A stretch of 64,000 nt of DNA, from the NCBI GenBank assembly GCA_013043685.1, contig JABDNT010000046.1, positions 92,439-156,438 on the forward strand, written 5' to 3'. How positions within the stretch are numbered: the first letter of the stretch is position 1; each line of letters begins with the position of its first letter. This document shows, in pieces, positions 45,834 to 53,948 of the stretch. The DNA comes from Flavobacteriaceae bacterium (GTDB lineage: Bacteria; Bacteroidota; Bacteroidia; Flavobacteriales; Flavobacteriaceae). The translations under genes were made by a program, and so were the position numbers. The notes below the pieces were generated by a model that did no database searches, was not told the DNA's origin, and saw only the letters and a program-made list of their open reading frames with translations.

Positions 45834-46406
45834 CTAACAGCCTCTAACGTGAAATTTCAGGTAACCCCCCTGGTTCACAATAATTAGCGGGATCTTTTCC
45901 AGGGTACATCTTGGTTCAATTACGAATTGAAGATTACCGCTTATGCCGAAATCATCGGTCTTGTTTCGTTTTACTTTTAGGACATAACGGGTTGCCTTAC
46001 GAACCCAGTTCACATATCCATCCACGAACGGATCCTCATCGAATTCCTCTACCGAAAGCGGAATTTCTTCCATGTCTGCTAAAAAACTAAGATCTTCTGA
46101 ATCATCAAATTCAACGAAAAATTTGCCTTTGAAGTCACGCTTCGCGTTTGGTGAAATGTAATGCGATTCTCTGAACAATTTCATACTGATCACCAGTTCA
46201 AATTCGTCATTGCTAAGTTCGAGCACGCCAAGTTTAATCTGATAGTCATCGCGGGAAATCGAGTCGTAATAATAGGTATAGTCTTTCTCATTTTCTACTA
46301 TGCGCTCAGATTCGCTCAAGAGCGCCAGTTCTTTAAGTGGTTCTGAATTACTTTGGTTACAACTTAATAAAAGCAGGATTCCGAAACAGGATAATAGATA
46401 TTTCAT
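45834..46406 (-). CDS. Lipoprotein of unknown function
   Basis: 190 residues with a clear lipobox (ILLLLSCNQ) at residues 11-19. The mature part is acidic and beta-rich (FKGKFFVEFDDSEDLSFLAD and VRKATRYVLKVKRNKTDDFG). No family is recognised. It is divergent from the membrane-anchored winged-helix regulator gene, with a 158-bp shared spacer, so it may be that regulator's target or periplasmic partner. Its stop nearly abuts the hydrolase stop. Confidence 0.6.
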   Translation of the reverse strand: MKYLLSCFGILLLLSCNQSNSEPLKELALLSESERIVENEKDYTYYYDSISRDDYQIKLGVLELSNDEFELVISMKLFRESHYISPNAKRDFKGKFFVEFDDSEDLSFLADMEEIPLSVEEFDEDPFVDGYVNWVRKATRYVLKVKRNKTDDFGISGNLQFVIEPRCTLEKIPLIIVNQGGYLKFHVRGC

Positions 46407-46564
46407 GATTGTTCGTTTTTCGATTCGTACTGAATTAGATGATCTGATTTATTTGGATCACGAAGTAAAACTATGGTAAGTACCGCTTAAAACTGTCAAA
46501 AGAATGTAAAAGAAGTGTAAACCTTTTCAAAAAGTCGTCAATTTAACGGTTATTTGTACGAGCT

Positions 46565-47431
46565 ATGTTAAGAATCCGATATATTATATATGCCTTACTC
46601 ATCACCCTGCTTCTTTATGCTTACGGAAGTGCCGTATCGAAAGTAGAGAAACAGGAGTTTTCTGAAACGGTAAAGGTTGCCTTGCGGGCAGCAGGAAATG
46701 AGGTCTTGCTCTCCAATAACGATTCTACTTCCGTCATACAGCCTGTGGTCGAACTCGAATCACAGAAATACCGAATGTCGTTTGAAAGCGATCTGTCCTT
46801 CAGACCCGGCGAATTGGTTACAGCAGTTTCAAAGAATTTTCTCATCGCCTCACTTCCCGATACCTACCGAGTGGAAGTGATACAGTGTGGCGATGGTGAA
46901 GTGGCGTATAGTTTCCAGATGGATTTCCTGGAGGAGAGTACCATCGTCGCTTGCCAGGGACGGAAGGTGCCTAAATCATGCTATACCATAGACGTGAAGT
47001 TTCTTAATGCCCGGACGCCCTTCCTGGGAAGGCAAACCCTTATGTATCTCATTCTTGTATTGGTTTTGGGCATATTTTTCATTGAATTTTTTCTTCGGAA
47101 ACGTGCACAACGTACTGCAGCTTTAAACGATACAAATTATGCAGCCGTAGGAAAATTTCATTTCTACCCGGAGCAGAACAAACTTGTGAAGGAAGCTGTG
47201 GAGATCCCTTTATCGAAGAAGGAGTGTGAATTACTAGCCATTTTTGCAGCAAGTCCTAACCAGGTGGTCAAGCGGGAAGAGCTCACCAAAAAGGTTTGGG
47301 AAGACAATGGCGTAGTGGTAGGCAGAAGCCTGGATACCTATATTTCCAAACTCCGGAAAAAACTTCAGGAGGACGATTCCATAAAACTTACCAATATCCA
47401 TGGAGTGGGTTATAAACTGGAGGTTGGTTGA
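46565..47431 (+). CDS. Membrane-anchored one-component winged-helix regulator
   Basis: 288 residues. A first membrane helix at about 5-22 is followed by a periplasmic domain with a cysteine pair-like set (VIQCGDGEV, VACQGRKVPKSC) and a second helix (LMYLILVLVLGIFFIEFFL, about 160-178). The last 95 residues are an OmpR-type winged-helix DNA-binding domain (EIPLSKKECELLAIFAASPN, QVVKREELTKKVWEDNGVVV, SKLRKKLQEDDSIKLTNIHG). This is a ToxR-like sensor regulator in inverted order, with DNA binding at the C-terminus. It senses something in the periplasm; the signal is unknown. The divergent lipoprotein is a candidate target. Confidence 0.82.
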   Translation: MLRIRYIIYALLITLLLYAYGSAVSKVEKQEFSETVKVALRAAGNEVLLSNNDSTSVIQPVVELESQKYRMSFESDLSFRPGELVTAVSKNFLIASLPDTYRVEVIQCGDGEVAYSFQMDFLEESTIVACQGRKVPKSCYTIDVKFLNARTPFLGRQTLMYLILVLVLGIFFIEFFLRKRAQRTAALNDTNYAAVGKFHFYPEQNKLVKEAVEIPLSKKECELLAIFAASPNQVVKREELTKKVWEDNGVVVGRSLDTYISKLRKKLQEDDSIKLTNIHGVGYKLEVG

Positions 47432-47565
47432 TGCTAACATACTTCATCAGAGGATGTAAACACAACTTTGATTGATTTTAGTTTGTTGATTTTTGAAATT
47501 GATCCTGATAATAGTAGGTCTTTCGATAAAAATGTTTATTTTGAGGTCAATACTTAAAAACACAT

Positions 47566-48024
47566 ATGGCAAAATCGCAGCAAACCTATAGTAAGAAAGA
47601 AAAAGAAAAAAAGCGTCGTAAAAAACGCGAAGAAAAACAAAAGAAAAAAGAAGCGCGCAAAGCTGCAGCAAAGGAAAGAGGAAATACCATCGAATTTGCC
47701 TATGTAGGGCATGATGGCCAGCTCACGGATACGCCTCCGGATCCAAATCTCAAAGTAGAAGTAGATGTTGAAAGCATAGAAATAAACATTCCCAGGATGG
47801 AAGACAGCGATATCGAGCCTGTTGACCCGGTTAGGAAAGGCAAAGTTTCATTTTATGACAGCTCCAAAGGATTCGGATTTATAATCGATGCTGAAAACCA
47901 GGAGAAATACTTTACCCACGTTAGTGGCCTCATTGATGAAATTGCTGAAAATGACAAGGTATCCTTCGAATTGGAAAAAGGATTGAAAGGAATGAATGCC
48001 GTGAAAGTTACCCTGATTAAATAA
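47566..48024 (+). CDS. Cold-shock-domain protein with a lysine-rich N-terminal extension
   Basis: 152 residues. The first 40 are almost all Lys/Arg/Glu (SKKEKEKKRRKKREEKQKKK), probably a basic helix. After an acidic linker the C-terminal 65 residues form a cold-shock domain with SFYDSSKGFGFIIDAENQEK (RNP-1-like) and YFTHVSGL (RNP-2-like). It should bind single-stranded RNA or DNA in the cytosol. This extended form is common in Bacteroidota and distinct from the 63-residue CspA-like protein at 60151. No operon partner is evident. Confidence 0.85.
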   Translation: MAKSQQTYSKKEKEKKRRKKREEKQKKKEARKAAAKERGNTIEFAYVGHDGQLTDTPPDPNLKVEVDVESIEINIPRMEDSDIEPVDPVRKGKVSFYDSSKGFGFIIDAENQEKYFTHVSGLIDEIAENDKVSFELEKGLKGMNAVKVTLIK

Positions 48025-48276
48025 TATATCTTTTTAATTAGCCTCCTCTTAATTTAGTTAGCCTCGAGCAGATTATTTCACTACGATCTGTGATCGGCTG
48101 CACCCATAATTAGGAAAAACCCTCCTGAAAATTCAGTTGTTTCCCTGTACATATTCAGGTTTTTATTGTAACTTACTGATATATAAGTCTTTATTTTTAT
48201 CGCTGATGATATCATATCGATATATCACGTATATCAGCTCCCGCAAACCTGTTTAGTAACCATAAACCTAATCAAT

Positions 48277-49764
48277 ATGAAAAGTCTATTGAAATACCTG
48301 CTTGGCACATTCGCCATTACTGTATTGTTCTTTAGCTGTGACCCCGGGAAAACCGACCCAGTTGATCCTTGCGACGATCCCTGTGAATACAGCGAACCAC
48401 TAAAAAGAGGGACCGTGGAGCCAAGGGAGGCCAAAGGTGGAGAGTACCCGGCCTTCGAACCTGTTTACGACACCTTGAACAAGGAAACAAAACCGTACTA
48501 CGTCCCTATCGGGCCAGTACGCGGGAATCTATCGCCGGCCAACCCGGAATACAAAGTGGATAAGCAAGATGACGGAGCAAGCCAGGCAGTGTCCTTCGAA
48601 GAATACGATGAGATTGGTGACGCTATCAATGTAAGTGCTGTATTACCAGAACCCAGTGTTGCCGAGAATGGCCAAACCGTTATGACCACTGGGAACACCT
48701 GGATGTCCTTGTCATTGGATGGCGGACAAACCTTCACCTCTGTGAATCCTACAACTATATTCCCGAATGATTATGGCGGACTCTGTTGCGACCAGGTACT
48801 TCAGTATGTCCCGGAATACGACCTGTTTGTATGGCTTCTGCAATACTGGACCTCAGGTGGTCAAAACGCCATTCGTATAGCCGTTCAGGACACACAAGGT
48901 GTACGCAACAGCAACGGAACTTCCTGGACCTACTGGGATTTCACCAATGGCGCCCTGGCTTCATCGGGGACTTTGGATTATAACGATATGAGCTTTGGAA
49001 ATCAGTTTCTGTACTGGACCAGCAGCATTGGAGGCGGAGCCAATCGTTATGTGATTCGCGTTCCTCTGCAGGAGCTGCAGGCTAAAGGAACGGTAAATTA
49101 TCAATATACCGGGGCTACGACCGCCTTCTGGTCACATGTTACCCAAAACGGGAGGAATGCCGTATTCTGGGCAGGTCACCAGAACAATAGCACTATGCTG
49201 GTCTACAGTATGCGGGATAATGAGAATTTTTATAGCTGGCGGGAGGTGAATATCAATTCCTGGCCCAACGGCACAATGTCTTCTATAGCTGCCGATGGGA
49301 ACGACTGGCTCACCGATGCTTCGTGGAAGACTTATGTACGAGCGGCGACTATGCGGGATAACAATGCCATCTTTGCATGGAATGCTTCAAACAATGCTAA
49401 TTTCCCGAATACCCATGTTCAGATCGCCGAGATCAATACTAATAGCTGGACCCTGGTGAACCAGATGCAGATCTGGAATCCGGATTTTGCCTTTGCTTAT
49501 CCGTATTTTGAAACCAATAACAAAGGGCAGATTGGTATCATTACCGCCTTTGGAGGCGATATTTACGATGCTAGCAGTGGAGTAGGAGTCTGGGGAGATT
49601 TTGTGATCTACTATCCCAGGTTGAGTTCCAGGAGCTATATGAATTATGGACATTACCATACTGTTCGAAAATCGGGAACCAACGGAGACGAATGGGTTTC
49701 TGCAGGTTTTACTTATGAAACCGATGGTTCCGTAACACCCTATTATGTTAGGTTTAAACATTAG
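48277..49764 (+). CDS. Lipoprotein with BNR-like propeller
   Basis: 495 residues with a lipobox (ITVLFFSCDPG). After an N-terminal segment rich in Asp, Pro and Cys (DPVDPCDDPCEYSEPLKRGT) comes a beta-propeller-like region with TTGNTWMSLSLDGGQTFTSV, a single clear Asp-box turn, plus repeated WT/W strands. No catalytic motif is evident. It is probably exposed on the outer membrane. Its start and first 60 residues resemble the 62-residue product at 52695, suggesting partial duplication. A hairpin terminator lies 28 bp downstream. Confidence 0.7.
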   Translation: MKSLLKYLLGTFAITVLFFSCDPGKTDPVDPCDDPCEYSEPLKRGTVEPREAKGGEYPAFEPVYDTLNKETKPYYVPIGPVRGNLSPANPEYKVDKQDDGASQAVSFEEYDEIGDAINVSAVLPEPSVAENGQTVMTTGNTWMSLSLDGGQTFTSVNPTTIFPNDYGGLCCDQVLQYVPEYDLFVWLLQYWTSGGQNAIRIAVQDTQGVRNSNGTSWTYWDFTNGALASSGTLDYNDMSFGNQFLYWTSSIGGGANRYVIRVPLQELQAKGTVNYQYTGATTAFWSHVTQNGRNAVFWAGHQNNSTMLVYSMRDNENFYSWREVNINSWPNGTMSSIAADGNDWLTDASWKTYVRAATMRDNNAIFAWNASNNANFPNTHVQIAEINTNSWTLVNQMQIWNPDFAFAYPYFETNNKGQIGIITAFGGDIYDASSGVGVWGDFVIYYPRLSSRSYMNYGHYHTVRKSGTNGDEWVSAGFTYETDGSVTPYYVRFKH

Positions 49765-49792
49765 TGATTAGAACAAAACCTGACTAACCAGG

Positions 49793-49819
49793 AACCCGGT
49801 CTGCAAAGGCCGGGTTTTT
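49793..49819 (+). terminator. Intrinsic terminator after the BNR-like lipoprotein gene
   Basis: AACCCGG and CCGGGTT pair around a 10-base loop and are followed by TTT, 28 bp after the stop. Confidence 0.75.
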
Positions 49820-49934
49820 GGTTTATAGTAGTTTACTTCAGTTTTTAGTCTTCATAAGGAATACTCCATTTGATATATCGAAAATAAAAGTCGTAGCTTT
49901 AGTAACAAATAATCTAACCTCTATACATTACATT

Positions 49935-50240
49935 ATGACTTATTATTCCGTATTGAATGTCACCCCAAATTCCGAAGAATGGATCCCTAATTACATACCT
50001 ACAGCTTCACAGCTAGTGGCCAAACACGGTGGTAAATACCTCTCCCGGACCCTCACTCACGAACAGCTTGAAGGGGCCGAAGCTCCTGCCGGGGTGCGCG
50101 TGATCATCGAATGGCCGTCCAAAGAGGCTGCCACTTCTTTTATGAACGACCCGGATTACGCTCCTTACCTAAAGATGCGAACCGATGGCTCAAGCAGTGA
50201 ACATTTCCTGATGCTAGGACAGGACGATATGGCTCAATAA
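49935..50240 (+). CDS. DUF1330-family protein
   Basis: 101 residues when started at the ATG giving MTYYSVLNVTPNSEEWIPNY; the track used an unlikely GTG 39 codons earlier. The signs of DUF1330 are KHGGKYLSRTLTHEQLEGAE and RVIIEWPSKEAATSFMNDPD, the latter matching the family's 'iieFPs.e.A..fy..peY'. It is a dimeric alpha/beta-barrel-type fold of unknown activity. It is followed after 27 bp by an alcohol dehydrogenase gene, an arrangement consistent with an operon. Confidence 0.82.
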   Translation: MTYYSVLNVTPNSEEWIPNYIPTASQLVAKHGGKYLSRTLTHEQLEGAEAPAGVRVIIEWPSKEAATSFMNDPDYAPYLKMRTDGSSSEHFLMLGQDDMAQ

Positions 50241-50267
50241 TTTTTAAATACTATAATCAATACTAAA

Positions 50268-51323
50268 ATGAATACTACATCAATAAAGGCATACGGCACA
50301 GAAGCTGCCGATGCAGATCTGAAGCAATTGCAAATTGAAAGACGTGTACCACTAACGAAGGATATTGAAATTGATATATTATACTGCGGGGTGTGTCACT
50401 CAGACCTTCATTTTGCACGTAACGACTGGGGTATGACTGAATACCCAGTAGTGCCTGGCCACGAGATCGTAGGTCGCGTGACCCGCGTAGGGGAAGGAGT
50501 GAGCAAATATAAAGCTGGCGACCTGGTAGCTGTAGGCTGTCTCGTAGATTCCTGTAGAAGTTGTAATAACTGTAAGAACGACCTGGAACAGTATTGCCCG
50601 GAATGGGTGGGAACCTATGGCGGCTTCGATAACCATTTACAGACCAACACCCATGGGGGTTATTCTGAAACTATTGTAGTGGATGAAGAATTTGTGATGA
50701 GCGTTCCCGAGAACCTCGATCCGGCCGGTGTGGCACCCATACTTTGTGCCGGGATCACGACATGGTCACCATTACGACACTGGAAGGTGGATGCAAATAG
50801 CAAAGTGGCGGTAGTTGGATTAGGAGGTTTAGGACATATGGCCATTAAACTGGCGCACGCCTTAGGCGCTCATGTCACTTTGTTTTCGAGATCCCCCAAT
50901 AAGATAGAAGATGCCAAAGCACTAGGGGCAAATGAAGTGATTATTTCTACCGATGAGGCTCAAATGGAAGCAGCCATGGGACGATTCGACCTTATTATAG
51001 ACACCGTTCCGTATGAGCATGACCTAAATCCTTATGTGGGTACACTGTCGACCGACGGGACACTGGTAGTAGTTGGATACCTTGGGCCTTTAGACCCTAT
51101 GCTGGTTACCGTACCTATGATCATGGGGCGTAAATCGGTGGCTGGATCACTCATTGGAGGAATTGCTGAAACTCAGGAATTACTTGACTTCTGCGGAAAG
51201 CATAATATCACTTCGGATATCGAAGTGATCGATATGCAAAATATCAATGATGCCTATGAACGCATGTTAAAGGCAGATGTAAAGTACCGCTTTGTGATCG
51301 ATATGAAGTCGTTGAAGAGTTAG
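50268..51323 (+). CDS. Zinc-dependent alcohol dehydrogenase (CAD/YahK type)
   Basis: 351 residues. The catalytic zinc ligands are in CGVCHSDLHFARNDWG and GHEIVGRVTRVGEG, and the structural zinc site is DSCRSCNNCKNDLEQYC. The Rossmann nucleotide-binding motif is VGLGGLGHMAIKLAHALG. Length and motifs match cytosolic NADP(H)-preferring cinnamyl-alcohol-dehydrogenase-like enzymes that reduce aldehydes. It follows the DUF1330 gene after 27 bp and ends at a strong terminator. Confidence 0.92.
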   Translation: MNTTSIKAYGTEAADADLKQLQIERRVPLTKDIEIDILYCGVCHSDLHFARNDWGMTEYPVVPGHEIVGRVTRVGEGVSKYKAGDLVAVGCLVDSCRSCNNCKNDLEQYCPEWVGTYGGFDNHLQTNTHGGYSETIVVDEEFVMSVPENLDPAGVAPILCAGITTWSPLRHWKVDANSKVAVVGLGGLGHMAIKLAHALGAHVTLFSRSPNKIEDAKALGANEVIISTDEAQMEAAMGRFDLIIDTVPYEHDLNPYVGTLSTDGTLVVVGYLGPLDPMLVTVPMIMGRKSVAGSLIGGIAETQELLDFCGKHNITSDIEVIDMQNINDAYERMLKADVKYRFVIDMKSLKS

Positions 51324-51360
51324 GGATTTAATTTCTGAATATCCATGAGAAATTAACGAT

Positions 51361-51400
51361 CTATGCCCCTTGGTTATTCCAGGGGGCATAGATTTTTTTT
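51361..51400 (+). terminator. Intrinsic terminator after the alcohol dehydrogenase gene
   Basis: CTATGCCCCTTGG-TTATT-CCAGGGGGCATAG, 13 pairs with one wobble, followed by eight T, 37 bp after the stop. Confidence 0.9.
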
Positions 51401-51467
51401 GTATCTAACTTCTTACCAGACGGCAAATAGTGTACAGATTACCTGAGCTTTCAATTTACGAAATAGG

Positions 51468-52406
51468 TTAATTCCCTTTTTTCTTTTCAGACGCTTCCTT
51501 GGCCATCCTCAGGTATAATACAGCTTCCTTGAACTGGCGATCATTTAATTCGTCATGCTCCTTTTCAGTCATGCTGCCCTTTACCATTATAGCCATCTTC
51601 GCACTCGGTGTGGTACGATATTCAGTTTTCGGATTTTCCGACTCTATCGCCTGCACAATAAAACCAACGGTTCCATCCGTACTCTCGGCGTTGTATTCGT
51701 ATGTTCCTTCTACGACCAGCTTGAAATCGGCCGCCAGTTGTTTGTAATCATCCGGAATATCAGCGTCATCGAGTTTCGCCAACGCTACATTGGGAAAATT
51801 CGTCTTCACAGCACCGGGCTGGATCTTCACCACATCAATACCAAAAGGTGCTACTTCCTGGCGAAGTGCATCGGCCATAGCTTCAACAGCATGCTTGGTG
51901 GCAGCATACCATCCCAGCATAGGGTAGGATATTTCACCTACAACAGAAGAGACTTCAATTACCAGTCCCGATCTCTGCTTACGCATATGCGGAAGCACAG
52001 CTTGCTGTAAGCGCGCGTAACCAAAAACATTTACATCGAATTGATTCTGTAACTCAGCGATGTCGATGTTTTCAATAGTAGAAAAGGAGCCATAGCCCGC
52101 ATTGTTGATCAATACGTCAATACGCCCTTGTTCATCGATCACTTTTTGTACACCGGTTTTAACCTGGTCGTCTTTGGTAACGTCCATAATGAGTGCATGG
52201 CCACCGATATCATTGAGGTAAAGGTTCGCTTCCACCTGGATGTCGCCGCCGTAGACTGTGTGACCTTTTTCGATCAATGTTTCAGCTGTCGCTTTACCGA
52301 TCCCGGAGGCGGTTCCGGTGATAAGAATAACTTTCTGTTCCTGGGCATTCGCTAAAAAGATCGTCATGCAGAAAATGGCGATAAGTATAGAGGATAGTCG
52401 TCTCAT
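51468..52406 (-). CDS. Short-chain dehydrogenase/reductase with signal peptide
   Basis: 312 residues. The N-terminal MRRLSSILIAIFCMTIFLAN plus AQ is a typical signal peptide, immediately followed by the cofactor fold: VILITGTASGIGKATAETL (TGxxxGIG), then NNAGYGSF and the catalytic S…YAATK in SVVGEISYPMLGWYAATK. All are standard SDR motifs, so NAD(P) chemistry is expected. The leader would export it, which is unusual for an enzyme needing NAD(P). Length is normal if the leader is removed. It sits alone, converging with the alcohol dehydrogenase gene. Confidence 0.88.
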   Translation of the reverse strand: MRRLSSILIAIFCMTIFLANAQEQKVILITGTASGIGKATAETLIEKGHTVYGGDIQVEANLYLNDIGGHALIMDVTKDDQVKTGVQKVIDEQGRIDVLINNAGYGSFSTIENIDIAELQNQFDVNVFGYARLQQAVLPHMRKQRSGLVIEVSSVVGEISYPMLGWYAATKHAVEAMADALRQEVAPFGIDVVKIQPGAVKTNFPNVALAKLDDADIPDDYKQLAADFKLVVEGTYEYNAESTDGTVGFIVQAIESENPKTEYRTTPSAKMAIMVKGSMTEKEHDELNDRQFKEAVLYLRMAKEASEKKKGN

Positions 52407-52616
52407 GATTTGAATTTTATTAGTTACTTAAAGTTACCTAATAGGTCTATGGATGAGGGGAATACGGTGTTAAAAAAATCTTAATTAACACGCTGAATTA
52501 AGTATAGCTAAAGTGACATCAACGTATATGTTTAAGGAAAATACCTATGTAAAAATGAAGTGGATACCTCACCGATTTTACGGGTTTTCACTTACGTAGA
52601 TTTATGATAGGGTATT

Positions 52617-52624
52617 TAACTTTG
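52617..52624 (+). promoter_or_regulatory. -7 element TAACTTTG before the 62-residue gene
   Basis: Exact TAnnTTTG match, 71 bp before the ATG at 52695, giving a leader of about 60 nt. Confidence 0.45.
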
Positions 52625-52640
52625 AAGGAATCATTATCGG

Positions 52641-52668
52641 AGTTGTGAAACGATTTTGAACCACAACT
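52641..52668 (+). promoter_or_regulatory. Stem-loop in the 5' leader of the 62-residue gene
   Basis: AGTTGTG and CACAACT form a perfect 7-bp stem with a 14-base loop, inside the predicted leader and ending 27 bp before the ATG. It might affect translation or mRNA stability. Confidence 0.35.
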
Positions 52669-52694
52669 TTTCGAAACCTCATAACCAAACCAAT

Positions 52695-52883
52695 ATGAAA
52701 AATCTATTAAAATATTTCCTTGGCGTCTTCATCCTGGGGGTATTGTGTGGCAATTTTATTGTGCTTTTCAGCAATAACGATACGGGAGCAGTAAAGTGCG
52801 AAGAGATTACTTCGGAAGAACCTTCTGAAGGTGATGCAAATCGCGGTAAGGTGAAACTTATAGTCGCGAAAGGCCGTTATTAG
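52695..52883 (+). CDS. 62-residue exported protein, shortened paralogue of the 48277 lipoprotein
   Basis: From the ATG giving MKNLLKYFLGVFILGVLCGN (the track began at a TTG 13 codons earlier). The leader resembles the lipoprotein at 48277 (MKSLLKYLLGTFAITVLFF), and the rest shares a 'C.....EP...RG.V...AKG.Y' pattern with its first 60 residues. DNA just before and after the ATG is also similar (CAATATGAAAA…CTATT). I read it as a partial copy that kept the promoter-proximal part and ends after 62 codons. It may be a functioning small exported protein or a decaying duplicate. Confidence 0.5.
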   Translation: MKNLLKYFLGVFILGVLCGNFIVLFSNNDTGAVKCEEITSEEPSEGDANRGKVKLIVAKGRY

Positions 52884-52942
52884 GCAGCCGTAATTGCTAT
52901 AGGAAGCGCTCCGTAAAAAATAAAGATCCTCACGCTACGAGG

Positions 52943-53749
52943 TTACACGTTTTTGGCTTTTGCTTTTTTCATTTGCCCGCGTTCCCATGTGGTGGGGCTT
53001 CCAAAGAGTATAGTCCAGGTTTTCAGCGGACGTTTCCATACATCTTGTAACAGATCACCCCAGGCATGGAATACCAGGTATACAGGATTGTATGAATTAA
53101 CTGGCTTGGTGATGCCATAGATGGCTTGTTCTTTTTCTTCCTTAAAGGTGCCAAAGATCCGGTCCCAGATAATAAGTGTTGAACCGAAATTCTTATCAAT
53201 ATAATCTTCGTTCACAGCATGATGCACCCGATGATGGGAGGGTGTTACAAAAATATATTCGATGGGCCTGGGGAGCTTACGGATCAATTCGGTGTGGATC
53301 CAGAACTGGTATAATATTTCCAATTGATGCACAATTATAAATACCACGGGGTCAAAACTCAGCATGAATACGGGTATAAAAAACACCAATTTCAGATTCT
53401 GAACCCAGGATAACCGAAAGGAAGTAGAGAAATTATAATATTTAGAACTATGGTGTACCACATGCGTAGACCACCAGAAACGCTGCATATGTGAGATCTT
53501 ATGAGACCAGTACCGAACAAAATCGAGAGCGAAAAAGCACAATATATAAGACCACCAGGTGTGGGGAATATTCCAGGGGGTTATATTATAACAGATCACG
53601 ACGATATAGAAGATGCCTACTTTGGTGAGTGCATTCACAAACAGGTTGCCGAAACCTATAGCCGAAGAGGCTAAAAAGTCTTTGCCGTGATACAGATTTG
53701 ATTGCTTTCTGTAAGACAGATAATATTCCAGGGCCACCAGTGTAAACAT
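52943..53749 (-). CDS. Sterol-desaturase/fatty-acid-hydroxylase family protein
   Basis: 268 residues from the ATG. The eight-histidine metal cluster is visible: HKISHMQRFWWSTHVVHHSS (HxxxH and HxxHH) and SHHRVHHAVNEDYIDKNFGS, with the later FGTF. It is a membrane di-iron enzyme that hydroxylates or desaturates lipids. The reading frame stays open upstream with a sensible sequence (LDFNKIIWIAAPI) through an ATC codon 26 codons earlier, and a TAnnTTTG box lies just before that. The true start may therefore be a non-ATG codon, adding about 26 residues and completing the first membrane helix. No operon partner is visible. Confidence 0.85.
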   Translation of the reverse strand: MFTLVALEYYLSYRKQSNLYHGKDFLASSAIGFGNLFVNALTKVGIFYIVVICYNITPWNIPHTWWSYILCFFALDFVRYWSHKISHMQRFWWSTHVVHHSSKYYNFSTSFRLSWVQNLKLVFFIPVFMLSFDPVVFIIVHQLEILYQFWIHTELIRKLPRPIEYIFVTPSHHRVHHAVNEDYIDKNFGSTLIIWDRIFGTFKEEKEQAIYGITKPVNSYNPVYLVFHAWGDLLQDVWKRPLKTWTILFGSPTTWERGQMKKAKAKNV

Positions 53750-53847
53750 TATAGGGGCAGCTATCCAGATAATTTTATTAAAATCTAATTGGAGAAGTGT
53801 TTCTAGGGTAAGTGATTTGCTTTCGATGGAAGTTATTGGATTTTGTG

Positions 53848-53855
53848 CAAACCTA
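53848..53855 (-). promoter_or_regulatory. -7 element TAGGTTTG (minus strand)
   Basis: Exact TAnnTTTG on the minus strand, 99 bp before the desaturase ATG but only 21 bp before the in-frame ATC at 53827. Confidence 0.4.
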
Positions 53856-53948
53856 CCATAAATAATAATAAGAATTCGAAGTTTGCGCTAATTAAATCGG
53901 AGAGTCCGTAATGTGGTATAACGGAGAAAGGCAACTTTAATTGCATAA

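Noticed and set aside
48202-48238. GCTGAT…ATCAGC imperfect palindrome before the BNR-like lipoprotein gene
   Set aside because: Only the outer six pairs match; the interior does not, so it is too weak to call an operator.
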